DNA from: Saprospiraceae bacterium
GTDB taxonomy: Bacteria; Bacteroidota; Bacteroidia; Chitinophagales; Saprospiraceae
Reading direction: 5' to 3'
DNA length: 64,000 bases
Assembly: GCA_013214355.1 (NCBI GenBank)
Contig: JABSSL010000034.1
Coordinates: forward strand, 1-64,000
Part shown: in pieces, positions 25,931 through 33,232 of the stretch
Position numbering within the stretch: the stretch's first letter is position 1
How the letters are laid out: the number at the start of each line of letters is the position of its first letter
Notes under the pieces: generated by a model
Databases searched by the model: none
The model's input: the letters and a program-made list of their open reading frames with translations, nothing else
What the model was told of the DNA's origin: nothing
Made by a program: the position numbers and the translations under genes

Positions 25931-26063
25931 AACGGTATTTTGGCACAAAGAAAAAACATTTGCGCTAGTAAGTTGGTGATTTGTATCACCAAGGCGTTAC
26001 TTGTACAATACTGTCCAAGGAAAGAACAACTTTGGTCACTTTGAGTTCGTGCAAAGAACTGCT

Positions 26064-26918
26064 TTACTTCCGATTTTTCGTATAGAAGACATTCAGGACC
26101 ATTGCGGTCATAATCAGCATAATGCCAAAGAAAGACCACATTACATAGGTCTCTCCAAACCAAACTAAACCAATCAGCAAAGCGTACACTACTTCTAGGT
26201 ATTTCAGGGGAGCGATACGAGATACCGCTTCAGCCTGCATAGCTTGAGTCATGAGATACTGGCCGATAAAGCCTGTTAACCCAATGGCAAGTAGTAGTAG
26301 GGACTCTTCCCATGTAGGCCAACGCCAAAACGGGATCATCAATAAACCCATACTTATCGTAGTCAACCCCAAGTAATACATGACGATAACTAAGGGATGC
26401 TCACCCGAACCGATTCTTCGAATAAATATAAAGGCTAATCCTCCCACCACAGCAGCAAGCAGGCTTAGGATTAGTGCCATGGTTTCAATTCTTATATCGT
26501 ACCCTTTGAGTAAGGCCACACCGCCCAAAGCCAAGGCAAAGAAGAGCATTTGTGGCCAACGCAATGGTTCTTTTAAGATAAACACAGCAAAAATGGCAGC
26601 AAAAACGGGTGAGAGGTACTTAAGGGATACGGCCGCTCCAAATGGCATCCACTTCAAGGTGAAATAAAAGATACAGGTGGAAAAAATCCCCGCGATCGCC
26701 CGTAAAATCAACCACTTTCGATTGCTCGGTTTGCCCCAAACAGACACTTTGTTTCGCTTTAAAATGGTCAGGCAAATAAGAGCAGTGATCAGTCCCCGGA
26801 AAAAGAAAATCTCAAAGGTATGTAGTTCATCCAGTTCTTTGATCATGGATTGTAGCAAAGACAAACTGAAGGTAGCTAAGAGCATTAGTTGTACTCCCCG
26901 CGTAAAAACCTGTGGCAA
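26064..26918 (-). CDS. EamA/DMT-family membrane transporter
   Basis: A 284-residue drug/metabolite-type permease with about ten transmembrane helices arranged as two EamA halves (about 5-135 and 145-275). The halves are visible as LKYLSPVFAAIFAVFILKEPLRWPQ in the first and LKYLEVVYALLIGLVWFGE in the second. Such carriers export or exchange amino acids, nucleotides or other small metabolites; the substrate is unknown. The ATG at 26918 is natural, since the first helix begins about ten residues on. It sits inside the uronate gene region but shows no specific link to it. Confidence 0.88.
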   Translation of the reverse strand: MPQVFTRGVQLMLLATFSLSLLQSMIKELDELHTFEIFFFRGLITALICLTILKRNKVSVWGKPSNRKWLILRAIAGIFSTCIFYFTLKWMPFGAAVSLKYLSPVFAAIFAVFILKEPLRWPQMLFFALALGGVALLKGYDIRIETMALILSLLAAVVGGLAFIFIRRIGSGEHPLVIVMYYLGLTTISMGLLMIPFWRWPTWEESLLLLAIGLTGFIGQYLMTQAMQAEAVSRIAPLKYLEVVYALLIGLVWFGETYVMWSFFGIMLIMTAMVLNVFYTKNRK

Positions 26919-27211
26919 AATGGGTCGTTTGATACCTAACTATTATTTGATAAGCTACAAAGCTATGAAGAAGAAACTTGAGATGCTAGCGGGAAAGAAA
27001 AGGATGGAAATAGACGAGCTAGAGAAAAAAAGAAAGCAGGCTCTTAGCGTTGGAAACTTGTTTTGTTTTTTGTTTTGTTTTTCGTTTTGTTTTCGTTTTG
27101 TTGAATACTTATCCGATTGCTAACAGACCTGCTTTCGAGTACTTGTTGGTTACTAATAGTTGGTAGTTCTTTTGTCTTTATTTGCTATCTATAATGTTCC
27201 TTGTTATGGGC
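26919..27211. other. Intergenic region with T/G-rich tract, no gene
   Basis: Between the EamA gene and kdgK (both minus). The tract at 27058-27103 dominates it; open frames reaching into this region are low-complexity and not gene-like. A CCGATTGC half-site at 27113-27120 partly matches the LacI palindromes at 31.6-31.75 kb. Confidence 0.45.
27058..27103 (-). repeat. Low-complexity (G)TTTT / A-rich tract
   Basis: A 46-base run built of TTTTG, TTTTTTG and TTTTCG units. On the minus strand it reads AACAAAACGAAAACAAAACG and continues likewise, resembling the A-rich leaders of dctP and uxaC. It lies after kdgK and 140 bases before the EamA start. Confidence 0.6.
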
Positions 27212-28246
27212 TTAGCGAGAAACTCGTCCAGAGGCATCCCCACTCATCAATTTCTCTACTTCAGCTACCGTGACCAAGTTGGCATCTCCATAAATGGTGT
27301 GCTTCAGATTGGAAGCAGCCACGGCAAAGTTCAACGCATCCTGGTCATTTTCATAGGATAGTAGACCGTAAATCAGTCCTCCCATAAAACTGTCGCCCCC
27401 TCCTACTCTATCCACAATATGAGTGATTTGATAAGTAGGTGCTTGGAACAAAGTATCTCCGTCGTACAAAACGCCTGACCAGGTATTGTGGGAAGCACTA
27501 ATGGATCCCCGTAGCGTAATAATTACTTTTTTGGCTCTGGGAAAACGCTTCATCAATTGTTGGCAAACTGAGATGTAAGCCCCAGCGTCGATGGTATCTC
27601 CCTGCGTAACATCCACACCTTCCGGATGTATATCGAAGTGTTTTTCGGCATCCTCTTCATTCCCTAGAATGACATCACAGCCGGCTACCAAATCAGGCAT
27701 AATTTCAGCTGGAGTCTTTCCGTACTTCCAAAGATTCTTGCGATAGTTTAGATCTGTGGATACAGTTACGCCCATCTTATTGGCTACCTGAATAGCCTCT
27801 AAGCAAGCATCGGCAGCACCCTGCGAAATGGCAGGTGTAATTCCAGTCCAGTGAAACCATTGTGCATCCGCAAATACGGACTCCCAATCCACCATACCTT
27901 TTTCAATGCTTGCCATACCGGAATGGCTTCGGTCATAAACCACCTTACTTCCTCGAGAAACCGCACCAATCTCTAAGAAATAAATCCCTAGTCGTTCTCC
28001 TCCTCGGACAATGTGCTGGGTATCCACACCGCGCTTTCTCATTTCCATAAGTGCACACTCTCCGATGTCATTATTCGGGAGGCGGGTCACAAAGGAAACA
28101 GGGATTCCATAATTTGCCAGTGAGACTGCAACATTACTTTCTCCTCCTCCATAGATCACATCAAACCGATTGGCTTGGCTAAAGCGTTTGTGCCCCGGAG
28201 GCGTCAAACGTAACATGATCTCACCAAAAGTGACTACTTTCTTCAT
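27212..28246 (-). CDS. kdgK: 2-keto-3-deoxygluconate kinase (PfkB family)
   Basis: A 344-residue sugar kinase that phosphorylates 2-keto-3-deoxygluconate to KDPG, the substrate of Eda. PfkB hallmarks are present: N-terminal VTFGEIMLRL and YGGGESNVAVSLANYG (substrate-binding Gly-rich motif), and C-terminal DRVGGGDSFMGGLIYGL, which holds the catalytic Asp and anion hole. Close relatives in Bacteroidota uronate operons carry the same GIYFLEIGA...RSHSGMA substrate segment. It lies 26 bases after uxaC, so the two are probably co-transcribed. Ribokinase or fructokinase is the alternative, but neighbours make KDG the best substrate. Confidence 0.9.
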   Translation of the reverse strand: MKKVVTFGEIMLRLTPPGHKRFSQANRFDVIYGGGESNVAVSLANYGIPVSFVTRLPNNDIGECALMEMRKRGVDTQHIVRGGERLGIYFLEIGAVSRGSKVVYDRSHSGMASIEKGMVDWESVFADAQWFHWTGITPAISQGAADACLEAIQVANKMGVTVSTDLNYRKNLWKYGKTPAEIMPDLVAGCDVILGNEEDAEKHFDIHPEGVDVTQGDTIDAGAYISVCQQLMKRFPRAKKVIITLRGSISASHNTWSGVLYDGDTLFQAPTYQITHIVDRVGGGDSFMGGLIYGLLSYENDQDALNFAVAASNLKHTIYGDANLVTVAEVEKLMSGDASGRVSR

Positions 28247-28272
28247 TGCTTGTAATTTTCTAACAACGTGTA

Positions 28273-29682
28273 TTAAGGTTTACAAAAATTAAAGTAGGAC
28301 TTGGCATTGTGATAACAGATATCTTGGATCAGCTTACCGATCCAGGGAATATCATTGGGGAGCAAACCTTTTTCTACGTCATCTCCAAACATGTTGCACA
28401 GCAAACGTCGAAAGTATTCGTGGCGAGGATAGGACAAAAAGCTTCGGCTATCCGTTAGCATACCTACAAATCTGCTGATAAGTCCCATGTTTGATAAAGC
28501 ATTCATTTGCTTCTCCATACCATCCAGTTGGTCCATGAACCACCAACCGGAACCGAACTGTAATTTTCCAGCTATGCTACCATCATTGAAATTGCCGATC
28601 ATAGTAGCCATTACCTCATTGTTACCCGGATGAAGATTGTACAGAATGGTCTTTGCCAATCGGTCTTCATTGTCCAGGCGGTCGAGGAATTGGGCCAATG
28701 CAGAGGCCTGGGAGTAATCGCCAATGCTATCGAAGCCAGTATCGGGTCCCAGTTGTCGCATCATCCTGGAATTGTTGTTGCGCATAGCGCCGAGATGAAA
28801 CTGTTGTGTCCAGCCTTTGCTGTGATACAGTTTCCCCAGGTGATACAAGAGGGCTGATTTATAGATTAGGGCTTCGCCCGCAAATATAGCTTTTCCAGCC
28901 AAACGTTTTTTCAAAATTTTATCAACTTCTTCGTCCGTAAAATCAGCAGCATACATTTGCTCCAATCCATGGTCCGAAAGTCGACAACCCATCTGGTGGA
29001 AAAAATCAGCTCTAGCTTCCAAAGCTGCTAATAAATCACGCAAACTCTGGATTTCTACATCGGCAGCCTTTGCCAAGGCTTGGATGTAATCATTAAAAGC
29101 GGGGGCATCAATAAAAATAGCTTTATCCGGTCGGAAGGCAGGGAGTACAAGGTACGGAAGATCTTGTTTTGCTAAAGCCTGATGATCTTTTAATGTATCA
29201 ATCGGATCATCTGTGGTACAAATCACTTCCACATTCATTTTTTGTAGGAGTGGTTGTACTCGAAAAGCCTCAGTTTGCAAGGATGCAGTGCAGGTATCGT
29301 AAGTTTCCTTAGCAGTACTTTCATTTAGTAATGCTTCTACACCGAAATAACGGCGTAATTCGAGATGAGACCAATGATACAGTGGGTTGCGCATGGTATA
29401 GGGTACCGTAGCAGCCCATTTTTCGAATTTCTCGTAATCATTGGCATCGCCAGTAATATATTTTTCGTCCACCCCATTGGTCCGCATGGCTCTCCATTTG
29501 TAGTGGTCTCCATTTAACCAGATGTGGGTTAGGTTCTTATACTGTGTGTTGTTTGCTATGTCTTGTGGTGGTAAGTGGCAGTGGTAGTCGATAATAGGCA
29601 TGGACGCAGCAAAATCGTGGTAAAGTTGCTGCGCCGACCTACTATGCAACAAAAAGTCATCGTCAATAAATTTCGATGGCAT
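28273..29682 (-). CDS. uxaC: Uronate (glucuronate) isomerase
   Basis: The first enzyme of uronate catabolism: D-glucuronate to D-fructuronate and D-galacturonate to D-tagaturonate. The 469-residue protein has full family length. Metal-site residues lie in IDYHCHLPPQ (His34, His36), and conserved blocks include ICTTDDPIDTLKDH, LGAMRNNNSRM, NEVMATMIGNF and GMLTDSRSFLSYPRHEYFRR. The amidohydrolase-like barrel is cytoplasmic. The ATG at 29682 is preceded by an A-rich leader. A 75-base gap separates it from the SDR gene upstream, and kdgK follows after 26 bases. Confidence 0.96.
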   Translation of the reverse strand: MPSKFIDDDFLLHSRSAQQLYHDFAASMPIIDYHCHLPPQDIANNTQYKNLTHIWLNGDHYKWRAMRTNGVDEKYITGDANDYEKFEKWAATVPYTMRNPLYHWSHLELRRYFGVEALLNESTAKETYDTCTASLQTEAFRVQPLLQKMNVEVICTTDDPIDTLKDHQALAKQDLPYLVLPAFRPDKAIFIDAPAFNDYIQALAKAADVEIQSLRDLLAALEARADFFHQMGCRLSDHGLEQMYAADFTDEEVDKILKKRLAGKAIFAGEALIYKSALLYHLGKLYHSKGWTQQFHLGAMRNNNSRMMRQLGPDTGFDSIGDYSQASALAQFLDRLDNEDRLAKTILYNLHPGNNEVMATMIGNFNDGSIAGKLQFGSGWWFMDQLDGMEKQMNALSNMGLISRFVGMLTDSRSFLSYPRHEYFRRLLCNMFGDDVEKGLLPNDIPWIGKLIQDICYHNAKSYFNFCKP

Positions 29683-29694
29683 AATTTATGGTTC

Positions 29695-29714
29695 TTCGTT
29701 TCGTTTTCGTTTTG
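29695..29714 (-). promoter_or_regulatory. A-rich AAAACGAAAACG leader motif before uxaC
   Basis: On the minus strand this 20-base stretch is made of CAAAACGAAAACGAAACGAA and ends 12 bases before the uxaC ATG. It repeats the sequence found before dctP and partly that before the GH92 gene. Confidence 0.4.
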
Positions 29715-29757
29715 ATCTGAATAGTGTTGACTGCTAAACACAGTCTGCCTATTCTTA

Positions 29758-30570
29758 CTATATTCCGCTAAAAGCGCTGAATCCGCCGTCCACCGGAACC
29801 ACAATTCCTGTTACAAACTTAGCGCCTTCACTGCAGAGCCAATTTAAGGTTCCACAAAGCTCCTCTGGTTCCCCAAAACGCTTCATGGGCGTATGATCCA
29901 CAATCATTTGTCCTCTCTCCGTCAAGGTATTGTCTTCATTCAATAATAGCCGCCGGTTCTGTTCGCCAATGAAGAAGCCTGGTGCAATGGCATTCACCCG
30001 CATCCCCTCTCCAAACTTGATCGCCAATTCTACCGCCATCCAACGGGTAAAGTTATCTATGGCTGCTTTAGAAGCAGAATAGCCTACTACTCTTGTAATC
30101 ACTCGCTGTGCGGCCATGGAGGAAATATTGACGATGCTACCTTGCCCCCCTTTAGCCATTGCTTCTCCAAAAACAAGACTTGGCATCACCGTTCCTTTGA
30201 GATTTAAGTCCGTAACCTTCTGAAAATCAGAAACAGATAAATCAAAGATGTTCTGCGATGGCATAATGGTGGCTCCTTTCATATTTCCACCAGCAGCATT
30301 AACCAAAATGTCAATTTGCCCCCAAGTTTCTAGTAGCTGATCTCTTGCCGTCACCAATTGCTCTTGATTCAACACATCGGCTACTAGAGGCATAGCAGTC
30401 CCGCCAGCTGATTCGATGGCTTGAACGGCTTGCTCTACTTTGCTCGCAGTCCTTGACAATATGGCAACTCTAACTCCCGCTTTGGCCAAACCCATGGCCA
30501 TAGCACTACCAAGCACTCCTGCACCTCCTGTAATGACGGCTACCTTGCCGTCTAAACCATGATTAGGCAT
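29758..30570 (-). CDS. uxuB: SDR-family oxidoreductase, likely D-mannonate oxidoreductase (fructuronate reductase)
   Basis: A 270-residue classical short-chain dehydrogenase: the NAD(P)-binding TGGAGVLGSAMAMGLAKAG, NAAGG, catalytic Ser in NISSM and the YSASK motif (Tyr, Lys). The family tail FVTGIVVPVDGGFSAFSGI is typical of the Bacillus-type UxuB/YjmF branch that reduces fructuronate to mannonate. Its place between the LacI regulator (6 bases upstream) and uxaC supports that role; sequence alone allows other sugar substrates. The MRVNAIAPGFFIGEQNR segment is also typical of mannonate oxidoreductases of this kind. Confidence 0.8.
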   Translation of the reverse strand: MPNHGLDGKVAVITGGAGVLGSAMAMGLAKAGVRVAILSRTASKVEQAVQAIESAGGTAMPLVADVLNQEQLVTARDQLLETWGQIDILVNAAGGNMKGATIMPSQNIFDLSVSDFQKVTDLNLKGTVMPSLVFGEAMAKGGQGSIVNISSMAAQRVITRVVGYSASKAAIDNFTRWMAVELAIKFGEGMRVNAIAPGFFIGEQNRRLLLNEDNTLTERGQMIVDHTPMKRFGEPEELCGTLNWLCSEGAKFVTGIVVPVDGGFSAFSGI

Positions 30571-30576
30571 ACAGAT

Positions 30577-31596
30577 CTATTTCAACTTTTTCGAAGATGC
30601 ACGAACAATGAGCTCGGGCTGTAATACAATTTGTCTGGATACGTAGTCTTTGCGGTTGGCTATACAATCTAAGAATGCTCTTGCTGCTAATCTTCCCATG
30701 TCTCGCCCATGCTGATTGACCGTGGTCATAGCTGGTTCAACAAAAGAAGTAAATGGTTCATTGGCGAACCCAACAATAGCTATATCGTCTGGGATAGAAA
30801 ATTTACCTTTTAGTATTTGCATGGCTCCAAGTGCAGCAAAGTCACTGGAGGAAAAAATAGCATCAGGGATATTACCTGACCTCATTATGTATTCGGCAGC
30901 CTGACGGCCTTTCTCAATATTGGATGGACAGTTGATCACCCAACTTTTATCAAAGGTGATCCCCGCATCCTGCAAGGCGGCTTGATAGCCTCTGAGACGT
31001 TCTTGATACACCTTGATATCTTGGTCCCCAGCAAAATGGAAGATTTTTTGGCAGCCTTGCTCTATCAAATGGCGAGTGGCGTCATATCCCCCCTTAAAAT
31101 CATCGATCACCACCGCACTTACACCTAGTTCATCAATGGATCGGTCAAAAAGAATGAGTGGAATATCATCCTCTATTACTTTCTGATAAAGCTCCATATT
31201 ACCCGAAGAACGCGTGGCTGACGCAATGATACCATCCACTTGTGATCGAAACAATGTGTCAAAGGCTCGTTTTTCATGAGCCAGATCATCATAGGTTTGG
31301 CACATGATGATTCCGTAGCCACTCTTCGCTACCTCATCTTCGATACCACGAATGATAGAAGCAAAAATACTTCGCTCAATCATTGGGACCATAACACCGA
31401 TATTCATACTTTTGCCACTCCTCAAAGCAGCAGCTAAGCGATTCGGCTTATAGTTCATCCTGCGAGCCATATCCACGACTAATCGCTTGGTGTCATCGCT
31501 GATGGCCGGATGATTATTGAGCGCCCTAGACACCGTGGAAGAGGTCACGCTCAAAGCTCCGGCAATATCATGTATCGTTGTTTTACTCTTCTTCAT
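30577..31596 (-). CDS. LacI-family transcriptional regulator
   Basis: A 339-residue LacI/GalR regulator. The N-terminal helix-turn-helix (TTIHDIAGALSVTSSTVSRALNNHPAISDDTKRLV, about 5-50) and hinge helix (NRLAAALRSGKSMNIGV) precede a periplasmic-binding-like sensor domain. It should respond to a uronate-pathway intermediate and control the uronate genes. The ATG at 31596 is chosen; the longest frame opens at a TTG inside an operator-like palindrome. Two LacI-type palindromes with central CG lie 5 and about 140 bases upstream, which suggests autoregulation. It is 6 bases upstream of the SDR gene, in one operon. Confidence 0.92.
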   Translation of the reverse strand: MKKSKTTIHDIAGALSVTSSTVSRALNNHPAISDDTKRLVVDMARRMNYKPNRLAAALRSGKSMNIGVMVPMIERSIFASIIRGIEDEVAKSGYGIIMCQTYDDLAHEKRAFDTLFRSQVDGIIASATRSSGNMELYQKVIEDDIPLILFDRSIDELGVSAVVIDDFKGGYDATRHLIEQGCQKIFHFAGDQDIKVYQERLRGYQAALQDAGITFDKSWVINCPSNIEKGRQAAEYIMRSGNIPDAIFSSSDFAALGAMQILKGKFSIPDDIAIVGFANEPFTSFVEPAMTTVNQHGRDMGRLAARAFLDCIANRKDYVSRQIVLQPELIVRASSKKLK

Positions 31597-31600
31597 ATCA

Positions 31601-31614
31601 TGCAAACGATTGCA
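31601..31614. promoter_or_regulatory. LacI-type operator palindrome O1
   Basis: TGCAAACGATTGCA fits the pattern TGCAAnCGnTTGCA exactly, with the central CG typical of LacI-family operators. It ends just before the LacI gene ATG. Confidence 0.6.
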
Positions 31615-31737
31615 CGAATTTAATAAAGCGAATTAAATTACCAAACACTATATGATAAAAATAAAAAAAAATAGTGTAAAATTATGTCTAAACCCCACTT
31701 TTTAGAAGATAAATAAGGTTCCTAAAATCAAAGAGGA

Positions 31738-31751
31738 GACAACCGATTGCA
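31738..31751. promoter_or_regulatory. LacI-type operator O2
   Basis: GACAACCGATTGCA matches TGCAAnCGnTTGCA at 12 of 14 positions. It lies 137 bp from O1, between the LacI gene and the SusD terminator, so looping is possible. Confidence 0.45.
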
Positions 31752-31768
31752 CAAAATCTTATGCAAAA

Positions 31769-31798
31769 AAGGCCCACCGAATGTACTCGGCAGGCCTT
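31769..31798 (-). terminator. Intrinsic terminator after the SusC/SusD genes
   Basis: Arms AAGGCC and GGCCTT with an inner CCGA/TCGG pair; on the minus strand it runs into TTTTTT. It lies 26 bases after the SusD stop. Confidence 0.75.
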
Positions 31799-31824
31799 CG
31801 CGAATCTATTGATACGACTTCGAA

Positions 31825-33183
31825 TTAGTTGATGAATGGGTTTGCACGAATCTCCGTAATCGTAATGGGGAAAAAAGTGCCTGGGTTCAATACCGCATCA
31901 CTATTAGCTTGCCAGTCCGTAGCTGACTCTTCAAATCGATAATGATCTGCAATCCTTCTTCCTTGCAGGAAAAGGTTTACTCGGCGTGCATGTTTGAGCA
32001 GGGTCATTGCGTCCACTTGCCCCGCATAAGCACTCAATTTCGAATCCAAAGCCCGAAGGGCATTAATTTGAGTAGCAAAGCCAGCATCGTCTTCCTGAGC
32101 TAGAGCCGCCTCAGCTAGTATTAAGTACATTTCTCGGGCAGAAACCATCGTGAAGTCTACGAATTGTGCTTGCGTTGAAAAACTAAGGACGGCATCGTAT
32201 AGTACCGGGTCAGCGATGTTATCAATTGGATCGAGTAGACTAATACTAGTAGAGGCATCACCATCACTAAGATTGGCTACGCGTTTTTTTTCAGCATCTG
32301 GAATGATGTAATCATCAGATAGGCGCATTTCTAAACGTTGGTTCACTTGTTGGCCAATATCCAAGGTTCCCACCACATCTGGAGTTGTGGGATCGGTGTC
32401 CAAGACGAATTTATAATCTGCTCCCATTTTGTCCAGTGCCTCCTGAGCAAACTTAATCGCATCAGGATTATTAATCAGCGGATTACCCAAATCCATAGGT
32501 TTTAGTTTGGCCCAAAGTGCCTTGGAATAGTGTACACGAGCCATCATTCCGGAAAACGCAGCATCTAAGTCATCGCTGATTCCATCAATTGCTGCTCCTT
32601 TGTTCAGGTACTCGATGGCCTGGTCATATAAACTAGCCATATTTTCAGGCCCTACGGGTGGTGCGGCCTCGCTCTTATCCGAACTGATGACAAAATCATC
32701 AAACATATCGGCAATAACGGTGTAGATGACTGCTCCGTATAAATAAGCTCTGGCTAATTGTACCTCATCACCAGATAGTAATAATCCCTGTGCCTCAAAA
32801 GCTTCTATTCGCTTGATTACATCGTCACTCCACCAACGTGCTTCGCCAACGAAAAAGAAGGCTGCATCCGTGAATTCATTATTGGGGTTGTTAAAATTCC
32901 CAAATTGCAGTTGCTGCCAAGCATCTCTGGAGCCGATCCAGGTTAACTCATCACTCGCCGTGGCGTAAGGGGCAACGATATTGGCAAAAGCCCTGGTCAA
33001 AGAAGCTTGCACCCCATTAACCATCGGTAAAACGGAACGAGGGTCCTGCAAATCCTCTTCTAACAGATTGTTAGGATTATCGGCTTGTAGTAGATCACTA
33101 CAGGCTGTGAATGATCCAAGCACAAACAAAGCCAGCAATAGTCTCAAGCTGTATTGTTGCATAGATATTATTAAATTTTTCAT
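31825..33183 (-). CDS. SusD/RagB-family outer-membrane lipoprotein
   Basis: A 452-residue nutrient-binding lipoprotein that caps the SusC channel on the cell surface. It has a signal peptide and lipobox (SFTACSD), an N-terminal TPR-rich helical part, and the family-like C-terminal segment SAREMYLILAEAALAQED...LKHARRVNLFLQGRRIADHYRF. A second in-frame ATG (33162) gives a shorter signal peptide and could be used. It lies 50 bases after the SusC gene and has a terminator behind it. Because the uronate genes follow on the same strand, the glycan is likely uronate-containing; that is inference. Confidence 0.92.
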   Translation of the reverse strand: MKNLIISMQQYSLRLLLALFVLGSFTACSDLLQADNPNNLLEEDLQDPRSVLPMVNGVQASLTRAFANIVAPYATASDELTWIGSRDAWQQLQFGNFNNPNNEFTDAAFFFVGEARWWSDDVIKRIEAFEAQGLLLSGDEVQLARAYLYGAVIYTVIADMFDDFVISSDKSEAAPPVGPENMASLYDQAIEYLNKGAAIDGISDDLDAAFSGMMARVHYSKALWAKLKPMDLGNPLINNPDAIKFAQEALDKMGADYKFVLDTDPTTPDVVGTLDIGQQVNQRLEMRLSDDYIIPDAEKKRVANLSDGDASTSISLLDPIDNIADPVLYDAVLSFSTQAQFVDFTMVSAREMYLILAEAALAQEDDAGFATQINALRALDSKLSAYAGQVDAMTLLKHARRVNLFLQGRRIADHYRFEESATDWQANSDAVLNPGTFFPITITEIRANPFIN

Positions 33184-33232
33184 CGATCTATCTTTTATCT
33201 TCTCCAGGAGAAGAGCATTAAGGTTATACAGA

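Noticed and set aside
26677-27123. 148-codon plus-strand open frame across the T/G-rich tract
   Set aside because: It is antisense to the EamA gene for much of its length and is otherwise low-complexity.
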